Positions 25,453 through 35,122 are shown, numbered from the stretch's first letter. The stretch is DNA of 40,294 nucleotides from Ameyamaea chiangmaiensis (GCF_013376175.1 NZ_JABXXR010000015.1:1-40294), one strand, 5' to 3'. Notes: generated by a model not told the origin, from the sequence alone. Numbers and translations are program-made.

Positions 25453-26514
25453 ATGCCGATCTCCGACAAGCCGCTGCTGCGCGTCCTCAACGGCGAATCC
25501 GTCTGGCCGCCGCCACTATGGCTGATGCGACAGGCCGGCCGCTACCTACCGGAGTTCCGGGCACTGCGGGAAAAGGCCGATTTCCTGACGCGATGCCTGA
25601 CCCCCGATATCGCCACCGAGATCACGCTCCAGCCCATTCGTCGCTTCGCGATGGACGGCGCGATCCTGTTTTCCGACATCCTGATCCTTCCCTGGGCGCT
25701 GGGCCAATCGCTGGAGTTCATCGAAGGGCGGGGCCCGGTGCTGCCGCCGATCCGGTCGGCCACCGATCTCGACCGGCTCGACGCTGCGCGTGTGCCCGAA
25801 AGGACCGCACCGGTGATGGAAGCCCTGGCACGCCTGCGCGCGACACTGGACGGTGACGGCTCCATCGGCGCGGCCAAGGGGGGGGCGGTGACGTTGCTGG
25901 GATTCGCCGGCTCGCCCTTCACGGTCGCGTGCTACATGGTCGATGGGGGCGGCGCACGGGAATTCCCGGCCACACGCTCCATGGCCTATCGCGATCCGGC
26001 CCTGTTCGACCGGCTGATCGACCTCCTGACACGCACCACCGCCGACATGCTCTGTGCCCAGATCGAGGCCGGGGCCGAAGCCGTGATGCTGTTCGACAGT
26101 TGGGCTGGCCTTTTGCCGCCCACCCTGTTCCGCCGTTATGTCATCGCGCCGACCCGCGCCATCGTGGCGGAAATCAACCGCCGCCATCCCAACGTGCGCA
26201 TTGTCGGCTTCCCACGTCTGGGAGGCGTCATGATCGGCGAATACGCACGTGAAACCGGAGTGAACGTCGTCGCTATCGACACCGGGGCGGACATGCGCAT
26301 GGCCACCAGCCTGATTCCCCCCCATGTCGGGGTGCAGGGCAATCTGGATCCGCTTCTGGTCGTCGAAGGCGGCGACGTCATGGTGCATGAAGCCAAGGCC
26401 CTGCGGGATTCGATGCGCGGATTGCCGTTCGTCTTCAATCTGGGTCATGGCGTGGTACCCCAGACACCGCCCGAACATGTGGGCGCCTTGGTCGAGGCAG
26501 TACGAGCGGTCTGA
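25453..26514 (+). CDS. hemE: Uroporphyrinogen decarboxylase
   Basis: Decarboxylates the four acetate side chains of uroporphyrinogen III to give coproporphyrinogen III in haem synthesis. The 353-residue product has the N-terminal signature P-P-x-W-L-M-R-Q-A-G-R-Y-L-P-E-F (substrate-binding R26 and R30), the G-F-x-G-S-P-F-T segment, L-F-D-S-W-A-G and the C-terminal G-N-L-D-P. Length is normal. The ATG at 25453 follows ACGGGAAAG. The stop overlaps the next start by one base (TGATG), so hemE leads an operon with the HAD gene and hemJ. Confidence 0.97.
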   Translation: MPISDKPLLRVLNGESVWPPPLWLMRQAGRYLPEFRALREKADFLTRCLTPDIATEITLQPIRRFAMDGAILFSDILILPWALGQSLEFIEGRGPVLPPIRSATDLDRLDAARVPERTAPVMEALARLRATLDGDGSIGAAKGGAVTLLGFAGSPFTVACYMVDGGGAREFPATRSMAYRDPALFDRLIDLLTRTTADMLCAQIEAGAEAVMLFDSWAGLLPPTLFRRYVIAPTRAIVAEINRRHPNVRIVGFPRLGGVMIGEYARETGVNVVAIDTGADMRMATSLIPPHVGVQGNLDPLLVVEGGDVMVHEAKALRDSMRGLPFVFNLGHGVVPQTPPEHVGALVEAVRAV

Positions 26515-27206
26515 TGACGACGAAGCCGACACCGCGCCTCGTGATCTTCGATTGCGACGGTGTGTTGATCGACAGCGAGGGTCCGTCCTGCCGTCTGATC
26601 GCCCGCGATGTGCGCGGCCGGGGAGGGGACCTCGACGATGAACGCGCACTGGATTTCGCCGGCATGTCACTGACCGAAATCCGCGAACGCCTGAACGGCA
26701 GCGGAACCATCGCCCTTCCGGACGACTGGGTAGCCAAAATCCAGGAACAATTGGTGGAACTGATGGGCCAGGAGGCCCGCGCCATCGACGGGGCCGAGGC
26801 AATGGTGGCGGCCGTCATCGCCATGGGTCTGCCGGTGCGTGTCGGCTCGAACAGTTCCATGGCGGAAATGGCCGCCAAGTTCGAGCGCGTGCGTTTCGCC
26901 GGTGCCCTGGACGGGCGAACCCACTCCGCACGTGACATGGGCGCCCCCAAGCCCGCGCCGAACGTGTTCCTCCACGCCGCGCGACAGGAACAGGTTCCGC
27001 CCGACGCCTGCGTCGTGCTCGAGGATTCCGACACCGGGCTGGCGGCCGCGCACGCTGCGGGAATGACCTGCGTCCTGCTCCGCGCCGCCGCCGAACCGGT
27101 CCCGGTCTGGGCAAAGACATGGCCCGACCTGCATCGCATCACCCACCCGGACGCGTTCGCCCCGCTTCTGCACCGGTTGTGCGCCCAACGTCGGCAGGCG
27201 GCATGA
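26514..27206 (+). CDS. HAD-superfamily phosphatase (subfamily IA, Gph/PGMB-like)
   Basis: The 230-residue product has motif I D-C-D-G-V-L-I-D-S-E (residues about 13-22), a helical cap, motif II S-N-S-S, motif III Lys in G-A-P-K-P-A-P-N-V-F and motif IV L-E-D-S-D-T-G. This is the phosphoglycolate phosphatase/beta-phosphoglucomutase type, and the substrate cannot be told. It is translationally linked to hemE (TGATG) and to hemJ (ATGA), but no direct haem role is known to me. Confidence 0.88.
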   Translation: MTTKPTPRLVIFDCDGVLIDSEGPSCRLIARDVRGRGGDLDDERALDFAGMSLTEIRERLNGSGTIALPDDWVAKIQEQLVELMGQEARAIDGAEAMVAAVIAMGLPVRVGSNSSMAEMAAKFERVRFAGALDGRTHSARDMGAPKPAPNVFLHAARQEQVPPDACVVLEDSDTGLAAAHAAGMTCVLLRAAAEPVPVWAKTWPDLHRITHPDAFAPLLHRLCAQRRQAA

Positions 27207-27646
27207 TCGTGCTTCTGCCTTGGGCTCGATGGATCCTTGCCCTGCACGTGATCGCCGTCATCGCGTGGATGAGCGGCCTGTTCTACCTGCCGCGGCTCTT
27301 CGTTTATCATTGTGAGACCGCGCCCGGCTCGACAGAGAGCGAGCGGTTCAAGGTGATGGAGCGCCGTCTGCTACGCGCGATCATCAACCCCGCCATGGTG
27401 GTGGCGTTCGCCTGTGGCGCGGCGCTGGCGGCGACACCGGGGCTGATCGACTGGTCCGCCGGCTGGTGGCACGCCAAGCTGGCCGGCGTGATCGGCATGT
27501 TCGCTTTCCACGGTGCCTGCGCCCGCTGGCGCCGCGCCTTCGCCGACGATCGCAACACCCGGTCGGCACGCTTCTATCGCCTCGCCAACGAGGTGCCGAC
27601 GCTTCTGATGATCCTGATCGTGGTGATGATCATCGTCCGACCGTGA
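27203..27646 (+). CDS. hemJ: Protoporphyrinogen oxidase HemJ
   Basis: Membrane-bound oxidase that converts protoporphyrinogen IX to protoporphyrin IX in bacteria lacking HemG/HemY. The 147-residue product has four hydrophobic segments and the family's N-terminal pattern L-H-V-I-A-V-I-A-W-M-S-G-L-F-Y-L-P-R-L-F-V-Y-H with its conserved His residues. It overlaps the upstream HAD gene by ATGA. With hemE here and hemH at 38 kb, three late haem-pathway enzymes occur in this window. Confidence 0.93.
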   Translation: MIVLLPWARWILALHVIAVIAWMSGLFYLPRLFVYHCETAPGSTESERFKVMERRLLRAIINPAMVVAFACGAALAATPGLIDWSAGWWHAKLAGVIGMFAFHGACARWRRAFADDRNTRSARFYRLANEVPTLLMILIVVMIIVRP

Positions 27647-27737
27647 CTGGATGGGCGTGAAAAGCCCACGTTCGGCCATCGTCGGGTCGGATCGGTTCTG
27701 GTAGGATGGCGGGTCAGAGCAAGAGTTGGGAGCGCGC

Positions 27738-29159
27738 GTGACGACACCCCCGACGCCACGTCAGGCGCATTTCTGCACCGGCGATATCAGGCGGCATGTG
27801 ATTGTGATGGCGGGGACCGGGACCATCGGCCTGATGGCCGTATTTCTCGTCGACCTGCTGAATTTCACGTATATTTCGTGGCTGCACCGGCCGGAACTGA
27901 CCGCGGCCATCGGCTTCGCCGGCGCGCTGGGCTATCTGCAGATCGCCGTCTCGATCGGCATGACGATCGGCCTCGGCGCGGCGGTAGGGCGCCAGATCGG
28001 TGCACGCCAGCACGACGCGGTGCGCCTGACCGCATCGTCGTTCCTGATCGTGATGACGCTTGTCTCCCTCGCGCTGGGGTGCCTGACGGCTGTGTTCTCC
28101 ACCCCACTTCTGGCGCTCATCGGCGCGCGGGGCGAGACGCTCCGACAGGCGGCGGGGTTTCTGCACGTCGTCTCGCCGGCGCTGCCGCTGGTGGCGCTCG
28201 GCATGGGGTTTTCGGCCCTGATGCGCACAAGCGGCGATGCGCGACGGTCGATGAACGTCACGCTCGCCGGGGCTATGATGTCGGCCTGTCTCGACCCGGT
28301 GATGATCTTCGGGCTGCATCTCGACCTCATGGGTGCGGCCATCAGCACCGTCATCTCCCGTGCCCTGACGATGATGCTCGGCTATCGCGGGCTTAGACCG
28401 CACGACATGCTCCGCTGGCCCGGCTGGACGGACATTCCACGCCATGCCCGGCCTGTGGGCGTCGTGGCAGGCCCGGCAATCCTCACCAACCTCGCAACCC
28501 CGGTCGCGGGTGCCTACGTGACCAACGCGATGGCACGGTTCGGCACCGACGCGGTGGCCGGCCAGGCGACGGTCGAGCGTATCGTGCCCGTGATGTTCGC
28601 CTTCGTGTTCGCGCTGACGGGCTCGGTCGGGCCGATCATGTCGCAAAATCTGGGCGCGGGCCTGATCGGCCGTACGCGTCAGGTGCTCCGTGTCTCGTTG
28701 TGGATGGTGGCCGGGTGCGTGGGCCTTGCCTGGATCATTCTGGCGTTGGGCCAGTCCGCCGTCATTGCGGTGTTTGCCGTCCACGGCGTCGGCATCGCGA
28801 TCGTTCGTCTGTTCTGCAACTGGACGGTGGCCAGTTACCTGTTCGTCGGCATGTTGTTCGTCGCCAACAGCGCGTTCAACAATCTGGGCCATCCCCTGTA
28901 TTCGACGTGGTTCAACTGGGGGCGGGCGACGCTCGGCACCATACCGTTCGTCGCCCTGGGGCTGCACTACGGACCGCTGGGCGTGATGATCGGGCAGGCG
29001 GCGGGCGTCAGCGTGTTCGGCCTGGCCGCCGTGGCGGTGGCGTTTCGTGTGGTGGGCCAGCTAGGCCCGGGCCCGCACGTCTCCTCCGTGCCGATCGACG
29101 TTCCGGCACGCACGCCCGAGGGCGCCCTGATGGAGATGCAGGAACAGGACGACGACTGA
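27738..29159 (+). CDS. MATE-family efflux transporter
   Basis: Inner-membrane multidrug/cation antiporter of 473 residues with about 12 hydrophobic segments in two similar halves. The first half has G-A-A-V-G-R-Q-I-G-A-R-Q and the second G-P-I-M-S-Q-N-L-G-A-G, the paired MATE motifs. The start is GTG at 27738, preceded by GGGAG with five bases between; a TTG at 27726 is possible but lacks a site. A short inverted repeat GGGC/GCCC lies in the 91-bp gap after hemJ. It is convergent with the peptidase at 29180. Substrate unknown. Confidence 0.88.
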   Translation: MTTPPTPRQAHFCTGDIRRHVIVMAGTGTIGLMAVFLVDLLNFTYISWLHRPELTAAIGFAGALGYLQIAVSIGMTIGLGAAVGRQIGARQHDAVRLTASSFLIVMTLVSLALGCLTAVFSTPLLALIGARGETLRQAAGFLHVVSPALPLVALGMGFSALMRTSGDARRSMNVTLAGAMMSACLDPVMIFGLHLDLMGAAISTVISRALTMMLGYRGLRPHDMLRWPGWTDIPRHARPVGVVAGPAILTNLATPVAGAYVTNAMARFGTDAVAGQATVERIVPVMFAFVFALTGSVGPIMSQNLGAGLIGRTRQVLRVSLWMVAGCVGLAWIILALGQSAVIAVFAVHGVGIAIVRLFCNWTVASYLFVGMLFVANSAFNNLGHPLYSTWFNWGRATLGTIPFVALGLHYGPLGVMIGQAAGVSVFGLAAVAVAFRVVGQLGPGPHVSSVPIDVPARTPEGALMEMQEQDDD

Positions 29160-29179
29160 AAGCGCCCGCGACAGGCCGG

Positions 29180-31150
29180 TCAGGGAAGGAACGGGATCGG
29201 CACCTCCGCGACCCCGGGCGGGGTAAACCCCAGCACGGCACCATAGAACGCCAGTTCCGTCTCAAAGACCGTCCGCAATGTGGCGCCAGAGCGAAAGCCG
29301 TGCCGCTCGCCGGCGAACGCGACCATGGCCGCGGCCACACCATGTCGACGAAGGCCCGCCGCCATGGCGTGCGCCTGTGCGATCGGCACGACCAGATCCT
29401 CCTGACCATGCAGAAACAGGACCGGGGACCCGATGGCCTCAGGATGGTGACACGGCGAGCGCGCCTCATACGTTGCGCGGGCCTCGGGCCACGGACCGAC
29501 GAGCGTGTCCAGATAGCGGGCCTCGAACTTGTGGGTGTCGCGCGCCAGCAGCGACAGGTCGGTCACACCATACAGCGACGTGCCCGCGGCAAAGGGCGAC
29601 CCCGGCGCCGCCAGCGCGTTGAGCACCGTCAGGCCGCCCGCGCTGCTGCCGCGAATGACGATGCGTGCGGGATCGACCCAGCCGCGCGACACCAGATCAC
29701 GGCACGCGGCGATACAGTCGGCCACGTCGCGCTCGCCCCACTGGCCGTCCAGCGCCTGCCGAAAGCGGCGTCCGAACCCGGTCGAGCCGGCATAATTGAC
29801 GTCCACCACGGCAAAACCGCGCGATGTCCACCACTGCACCTTGAACGAAAGTGCCGTGTCGGCCCGCGCCGTGGGGCCGCCATGGATCATCACCACCAGC
29901 GGCGGTTTCTCGCCTTCGGGCACGCAGGCATCGGGGCTGGTGGGCGGATAGAACAGCGCATACGCTTCACCCGCCGGTCCCTCGAAGCGGATCGGCACGG
30001 CCCGTGCCACCGCCTCCGGGTCGAGGGCATTATCGTCCGCGGATGTGGTCAGCCGGGTGATCGGCGCGTCCGGTCGGCCGATCGCGACAGCGGGCAGGGC
30101 GTCGGGGGGCGCGTCGATCCAGGCGAACCGCCCCGATCCATCGCCCAGCGGCAACGGACAGCCGGCCGGATGGCCAAGCCTTACATCCCGGCTGACGCCG
30201 TCCCGATCGATCAGGACACACCGGGCGACACCTGCCTCGATCGCCAGCGCCAGATAACGGCCCTCCCCCAGAGGTGCGACCCACGTCTCGCCGAATTGCC
30301 ACGCCGGGCCGCCGATCTCGGCCTCGAGCGAGGTCAGGGCATGCGCTCGCGCGTCATAAGCGACCGGCGTCCACCACCCGCCGGCGTCGGAACAGGCGAT
30401 CAGCCGCTCGCCGTCCCACACGGGCGCTATGGTCGAACCGTCTTCGGCAACGCTCACCGGTTGATCGAGCGATAGCCTGCCCGCGTCGTCGCGCGTCAGC
30501 CGCGCACGCATCAGGGTCGTCCGCTCCCACGGCATAGACGGATGGTTCCACGCGACCCAGGCGAGCGAACGGCCGGCCGGGTCAGGGCGCGGGGCGGCCA
30601 GAAAATCCGGCCCCTCGATCAGGACCTGGCCCGGGTTCGCGGCGGCATCGGATGTATCCGTCAGGGAAAAGGCCACGATCGCCGCGCGTGGCTCGCCCGG
30701 GCTGCGATGATCCTCCCTGATGGCCAGCACCGTCGTCCCATCGGGCAGAAACACAAGGTCGGCAAAGCGCAGCCCGTCGACGGCACACAGAACGCGCGGC
30801 GCCGCCCCGGGTGCGAAGACCCACAAAAAGCCGTCGCTCCGGTTGCTGGCGACCACGACACCGTCCCGCACCGCGTAGGCGCCGCCGCCATATTCATGCA
30901 CACGCGTGCCGATGTCGAACGGCTGGGGCGTGAGCTCGGACACCATCGTGCCCTCGCGCCATCGCAGCGCGGTCGTGCGCCCGTTTTCCGAGGGCCGGGA
31001 TTCGAGCCACAGCACATCGCCACCGTCGACGCGCAGGTCCGCAAGGCGTGCGCCGCGTCCGGCAACCATGTCCGCGGTCACGGACGAACGCCACGTGCCG
31101 CAGGGCGTCGGCGTCCGGTTGCGAGGCGCGGGGAAGGGGGGTGCGGACAT
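29180..31150 (-). CDS. Prolyl oligopeptidase family (S9) serine peptidase
   Basis: The 656-residue two-domain enzyme: an N-terminal seven-blade propeller (about 30-390, with H-E-Y-G-G-G-A-Y) that limits access to short peptides, and a C-terminal alpha/beta-hydrolase domain. The triad is visible as S503 in G-S-S-A-G-G, Asp in G-Q-E-D-L-V-V-P and His in E-R-H-G-F; H-G-G-P before the nucleophile forms the oxyanion region. No signal peptide, so cytoplasmic. The ATG at 31150 gives a normal N-terminus; the open frame upstream lacks support. It resembles the dipeptidyl-peptidase/acylaminoacyl-peptidase branch rather than classical PREP. Confidence 0.9.
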   Translation of the reverse strand: MSAPPFPAPRNRTPTPCGTWRSSVTADMVAGRGARLADLRVDGGDVLWLESRPSENGRTTALRWREGTMVSELTPQPFDIGTRVHEYGGGAYAVRDGVVVASNRSDGFLWVFAPGAAPRVLCAVDGLRFADLVFLPDGTTVLAIREDHRSPGEPRAAIVAFSLTDTSDAAANPGQVLIEGPDFLAAPRPDPAGRSLAWVAWNHPSMPWERTTLMRARLTRDDAGRLSLDQPVSVAEDGSTIAPVWDGERLIACSDAGGWWTPVAYDARAHALTSLEAEIGGPAWQFGETWVAPLGEGRYLALAIEAGVARCVLIDRDGVSRDVRLGHPAGCPLPLGDGSGRFAWIDAPPDALPAVAIGRPDAPITRLTTSADDNALDPEAVARAVPIRFEGPAGEAYALFYPPTSPDACVPEGEKPPLVVMIHGGPTARADTALSFKVQWWTSRGFAVVDVNYAGSTGFGRRFRQALDGQWGERDVADCIAACRDLVSRGWVDPARIVIRGSSAGGLTVLNALAAPGSPFAAGTSLYGVTDLSLLARDTHKFEARYLDTLVGPWPEARATYEARSPCHHPEAIGSPVLFLHGQEDLVVPIAQAHAMAAGLRRHGVAAAMVAFAGERHGFRSGATLRTVFETELAFYGAVLGFTPPGVAEVPIPFLP

Positions 31151-31307
31151 AAACGAGGATCCCGTAAGCGTGGCGGAAAACGCGCGGCCTTCACAGACGT
31201 TGCGACGGGCGTGACTTGACAGGGCAGCGCGCAAGCGGTTCCTCGGCAGGTTCTGCCCATCGGCGCCTGCGGATGGCACCGTTATCGTTGACGCGAGGAT
31301 TGCGACC

Positions 31308-31985
31308 CTGCTCGATTTTTTCAATCACCTTCTGGCGGAATATGGCTATGGCGTCGTGGCGGTGGTTGTGATGCTGGAAAGCATGGGTCTGCCGCTGCCG
31401 GCCGAAAGCCTGATCATCACGACCTCGCTTTACTGCGCGGCGACCCACCGCCTGCAGATCGAGTGGGTGGCCGCTGCCGCCGTAGTCGGGGCGATCATGG
31501 GCGACAATTTCGGCTATCTGATCGGGCGCGCGGTCGGCTTTCGCATGTTGCGCAAGTATGGCGGCAAAGTGCGTCTGACGCCCGAGCGGCTGGTGCTGGG
31601 TCGCTATCTGTTTCGGCGTCATGGCGGTCAGGTGGTGTTCTTCGGCCGTTTTATCGCCGTTCTGCGCGTGTTCGTCGCGCTGCTGGCCGGCGCGAACCGG
31701 ATGCCGTGGCACACGTTCCTGTTCTTCAATGCCCTGGGTGGCATCTGCTGGGCCGGGGGCTATTCGCTGGCGACGTACTATCTCGGCCATCGTGTTCTGG
31801 CATTGTCCGGACCGATCGGTATCGCGGTGGGAGCGGTCGCGGTCATCGTGCTGGGGGGCGGCTTCCTGTTCCTCAAACGCAATGAAGAGCGCCTGACACG
31901 CGAGGCGATGGTCGCTGCCAAGGAGGACGACAAACGCCATGGCGGCTTTGCTGACGAGACGGAGCCCCACGCGACGGGGCGCTGA
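31308..31985 (+). CDS. DedA-family membrane protein (start codon probably CTG)
   Basis: DedA/VTT-domain proteins are inner-membrane proteins tied to lipid-carrier or lipid scrambling and proton-motive-force homeostasis. The motifs are E-S-M-G-L-P-L-P-A-E-S, G-D-N-F-G-Y-L-I-G-R and F-F-G-R-F-I-A-V-L-R-V-F-V-A-L-L-A-G, with a C-terminal membrane helix. The conserved N-terminal segment L-L-D-F-F-N-H-L-L-A-E-Y-G-Y-G-V is encoded upstream of the first GTG (31356), yet no ATG, GTG or TTG lies in frame back to the stop at 31212. A CTG at 31308 with GAGG nine bases before it gives 225 residues. With GTG 31356 the protein would be 209 residues and lose the first helix. Confidence 0.82.
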   Translation: MLDFFNHLLAEYGYGVVAVVVMLESMGLPLPAESLIITTSLYCAATHRLQIEWVAAAAVVGAIMGDNFGYLIGRAVGFRMLRKYGGKVRLTPERLVLGRYLFRRHGGQVVFFGRFIAVLRVFVALLAGANRMPWHTFLFFNALGGICWAGGYSLATYYLGHRVLALSGPIGIAVGAVAVIVLGGGFLFLKRNEERLTREAMVAAKEDDKRHGGFADETEPHATGR

Positions 31986-32026
31986 GCGCGCCTCCGGGCG
32001 CGGACAACCGGAAAAGGAACGCCCGC

Positions 32027-32980
32027 ATGAACGCGCATGGTGGCTGGTCACCTGAGAGTCTTCCCCATCGCAAGGGCGCGCGGGCCATCGTCACCGGGGC
32101 GACCGGCGGCCTTGGGCTCTGGACGGCACTGGGGTTGGCGCGCCTTGGGCTACACGTGACACTGGCGGGCCGCAGCGCCGCCAAGGGCGAGCATGCGCTG
32201 GGATTTCTCCGCCATCACGCGCCCGATGGCGTCTTCACGTTCCGTAAACTCGATCTCGCCTCGCTTGCCTCCGTGCGTGCGTTCGCCGAGACGACACTCG
32301 TCGCCGGTGCGCCGGTTGATGTTCTGGTCAACAATGCCGGCGTGATGGCGCCCCCTTCGCGCCAGGAAACGCAGGACGGGTTCGAACTGCAGTTCGGAAC
32401 CAATCATCTGGGCCATTTCGCCCTGACCGGTCTGCTGATGCCTGCGCTGCAGCGAGCGGCCGGGGGAGGGACCGTCGTCACCGTGGCCAGTCTGGCGGCG
32501 TGGAAAGGCGTTCTGCCCTGGGGCGACCTCAACGCCCGGCACAGCTACAGCGCCTTCGGACGCTACCGGCAGAGCAAGCGCGCCAATCTGGTGTTCTCTC
32601 TCGAACTCGCGCGACGGTCCCGCCAGTCGGGCCTGGGCGTGCACGCCCGAGCGGCACATCCGGGCTGGGCGCTGACCGATATCATCGACAACGGCCCGAT
32701 GATTGGACGTAGCGGCTGGTTCGCGGATATGCGCAAGACTTTGGCCCGTGCCGTCTTCGGCGCATTGGGGCAGGGGCCGGAGGAGGGCACTTGGCCGACG
32801 CTGTACGCGGCCCTCGACCCGGCGGCACGCGACGGTAGCTATTACGGGCCGCAGGGCAGCGGCGAGCGGCTTGGTGCACCCGGCCCGGCGCCGTTGCCGC
32901 CCGGAGCGGACGATCCCGTCACCGGCGCGCGTCTGTGGTCGGTGTCGGAAGATATGACCGGGGTGCGCTGGGCGGACTAG
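32027..32980 (+). CDS. Short-chain dehydrogenase/reductase
   Basis: NAD(P)-dependent oxidoreductase of 317 residues, of the retinol-dehydrogenase/WW-domain-oxidoreductase-like branch. The coenzyme loop T-G-A-T-G-G-L-G is at 23-30, N-N-A-G at 102-105, the catalytic Ser at about 155 (T-V-A-S), and Y180-x-x-x-K184 completes the active site. G-T-N-H-L-G-H-F is typical of this branch. The ATG at 32027 has AAAAGGAAC at eight bases. Substrate unknown. It follows the DedA gene by 41 bp and may share its transcript. Confidence 0.88.
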   Translation: MNAHGGWSPESLPHRKGARAIVTGATGGLGLWTALGLARLGLHVTLAGRSAAKGEHALGFLRHHAPDGVFTFRKLDLASLASVRAFAETTLVAGAPVDVLVNNAGVMAPPSRQETQDGFELQFGTNHLGHFALTGLLMPALQRAAGGGTVVTVASLAAWKGVLPWGDLNARHSYSAFGRYRQSKRANLVFSLELARRSRQSGLGVHARAAHPGWALTDIIDNGPMIGRSGWFADMRKTLARAVFGALGQGPEEGTWPTLYAALDPAARDGSYYGPQGSGERLGAPGPAPLPPGADDPVTGARLWSVSEDMTGVRWAD

Positions 32981-33164
32981 AGGCTGTCCGGTGGTCGGTC
33001 GTCGGGTCCAGATCATGTGGGCCGCGCACTCGACTCCCGGAGGCGTGAGCATCCCGGCCATCGACAGCGGCCCTCAAGGCTGGCAAGGGTTGACCCTACC
33101 CCCAAGAACAGTGCGTCTCGCGTGAGCGTCCCCCGCGCGCGAAGCGACGGAGGATGTGTCAGTC

Positions 33165-34376
33165 ATGCTTGCCCTTCGGATGCCGGCCTCGCTCTCCGGA
33201 CTCCGTGTCATGTCGGTGGTCGTCTTCACCTTGATGTCGAACATCGTGATCGGCCTGCCGATGGCCGTGATACCGATCTTTGTCCACTCCCGACTGGGCT
33301 TTTCGACGATCCTTGCGGGCTTTGCCGTCTCGCTCCAGTACCTTGCGACGTTCGCCGTCCGTTCGTGGACGGGCCGGATGGTCGACCGGACCGGTGCCAA
33401 GCAAAGCGTGCTGGCAGGTCTTGTCGCCACCGTCCTGTCGGGCGTGCTGACGACGATCTCGGGTCTGGTGCAGCATATCCCCTGGCTGTCTCTGGCCACG
33501 CTGCTCGGCAGTCGGCTTCTGCTGGGACTGGCCGAAAGCCTGATTTCGATCGGCGTCATGGTGTGGAATATCGAGCGCGCGGGCCCGGCCCGAACGGCGC
33601 AGGTCATTTCATGGAACGGGATTTGTTCCTATGGCGGCATCGCCCTCGGGGCGCCACTGGGGGCGGTCATGGCGCTCTTGCCCGGCCTGATGGGCGGCGT
33701 GACGACGCTGGGCATGGTGTCGGTGCTGGTCGGCCTCGTGGGACTGGGCCTGTGCCGCGGCTTCCCGCCAGTCGTGCGCGTGGCCGAGCCCGCGCCGCCG
33801 ATTCCCTTCGCGCGCGTGCTGTTGCGCGTGTTGCCCTACGGCACGGTCCTTGCCCTCGGTTCGTTGGGTTTCGGCGCGATCTCGTCCTGTCTGGCGCTGT
33901 ATTACACCGCCCACAACTGGAATGGGGCCGCCGCGGCGCTGAGCATCTTTGGCGCCAGTTTCGTCGCGGTGCGGCTGGTCTTTTCACGCGAGATCAATCG
34001 ACGGGGCGGCAGCGCCGTGGCGCTGGTGTCACTGACGGTCGAGACGATGGGCCTCGGCGCCTTATGGCTTGCACCCACCAGTTTTCTCGCCGGCCTTGCG
34101 ACCGGGCTGACGGGCGCCGGATTGTCGCTGGTGTTTCCGGCTCTGGGCGTCGATGCCGTGGCGCGGGTCGGGCCTGAAAACCGTGGCGCGGCCCTGGGGG
34201 CGTTCGCGGTGTTTTTCGACGTGGCGCTCGGCCTGTCGGGCCCGCTGCTGGGACTGGTGATTCAGAGCGTGGGATACGACCCCCTGTTCGGCGTGTGCGC
34301 CGTTCTGTGCGCCATCGGTGTCGCCATGCTGATCGTGCTGCGGTGGCGTCTGCCATCCCGGCGGCCTCCCGGCTGA
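33165..34376 (+). CDS. Major facilitator superfamily transporter
   Basis: The 403-residue inner-membrane protein has about 12 hydrophobic segments and a charged W-T-G-R-M-V-D-R-T-G-A-K loop between helices 2 and 3, the MFS motif A. It looks like the YhhS/YfcJ type of uncharacterised or arabinose-efflux-like carriers. GGAGG ends about 11 bases before the ATG at 33165; a GTG at 33156 is too close to that site to be favoured. The 184-bp gap upstream holds no visible gene or clear promoter. Substrate unknown. Confidence 0.87.
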   Translation: MLALRMPASLSGLRVMSVVVFTLMSNIVIGLPMAVIPIFVHSRLGFSTILAGFAVSLQYLATFAVRSWTGRMVDRTGAKQSVLAGLVATVLSGVLTTISGLVQHIPWLSLATLLGSRLLLGLAESLISIGVMVWNIERAGPARTAQVISWNGICSYGGIALGAPLGAVMALLPGLMGGVTTLGMVSVLVGLVGLGLCRGFPPVVRVAEPAPPIPFARVLLRVLPYGTVLALGSLGFGAISSCLALYYTAHNWNGAAAALSIFGASFVAVRLVFSREINRRGGSAVALVSLTVETMGLGALWLAPTSFLAGLATGLTGAGLSLVFPALGVDAVARVGPENRGAALGAFAVFFDVALGLSGPLLGLVIQSVGYDPLFGVCAVLCAIGVAMLIVLRWRLPSRRPPG

Positions 34377-34464
34377 TTCCGGTCTTGCCTGCGCCATCCC
34401 GGCCAGACACTCTTGGGAGGCCGGGACGCCATCCGTTCCCGATAGCCGCGAGAGGGAACCCCGT

Positions 34465-35043
34465 ATGAGCCTGTCTGTTGCTGTCTTTTGCGGTTCGCGC
34501 TTCGGCGCACGCCCCATCTATCGCGATGCCGCGATGGAACTGGGACAGGGTCTGGCCGCCCGCGGCATGCGTCTGGTGTATGGTGGCGGCTACGTGGGCC
34601 TGATGGGGGCGGTCGCGGACGCGACGCTTTCGGCCGGAGGCCGCGTTCTGGGCGTGATCCCGGAATTTCTCAAGGCACGTGAAGTGATGCACGAAGGGGT
34701 GCTCGATCTTGTCGTCACGGACTCGATGCATGCGCGCAAGACACTTATGTTCGCCGAGGCGGATGTCTTCGTCATCATGCCGGGCGGTCTGGGCACGTTC
34801 GACGAGATGATGGAGATCCTGACATGGCGGCAGCTCGGGTTGCACGCCAAGCCGATCTTTCTCGTCGATGTCGCCGGCTGGGCCGATCAGCTACAGGGGG
34901 CGCTGAACCGCGCGATCGAGGAAGGTTTCGCCGACCCGAGTGCCGCAACGCTGGTCGACGTGGTCCCCTCCGTCGCGTCTGTTCTGGCGCGTCTGGAAAC
35001 AATCCGTCCGGCTGGGGGGAGGACGGTGGTCGATCGCCTGTGA
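34465..35043 (+). CDS. LOG-family nucleotide 5'-monophosphate phosphoribohydrolase (TIGR00730)
   Basis: The 192-residue Rossmann protein has the family motif P-G-G-L-G-T-F-D-E at residues 106-114 and G-G-G-Y-V-G-L-M-G at 40-48. Members release the base from cytokinin-type or purine nucleoside monophosphates; many are misnamed lysine decarboxylases. The ATG at 34465 is preceded by AGAGGGAAC. It follows the MFS gene by 88 bp and ends 79 bp before tRNA-Pro. Confidence 0.91.
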   Translation: MSLSVAVFCGSRFGARPIYRDAAMELGQGLAARGMRLVYGGGYVGLMGAVADATLSAGGRVLGVIPEFLKAREVMHEGVLDLVVTDSMHARKTLMFAEADVFVIMPGGLGTFDEMMEILTWRQLGLHAKPIFLVDVAGWADQLQGALNRAIEEGFADPSAATLVDVVPSVASVLARLETIRPAGGRTVVDRL

Positions 35044-35122
35044 TCGACCACGCCATTGCCGATGGATGCGTGTTAGCCCCTTGCGCCCACGGCGCGGTTT
35101 CGGTATAGCCCCCATCCATCGT

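Noticed and set aside
27714-28967. 417-codon minus-strand open frame
   Set aside because: It is antisense to the MATE transporter and very rich in Arg, His and Gln, as expected for a shadow frame.
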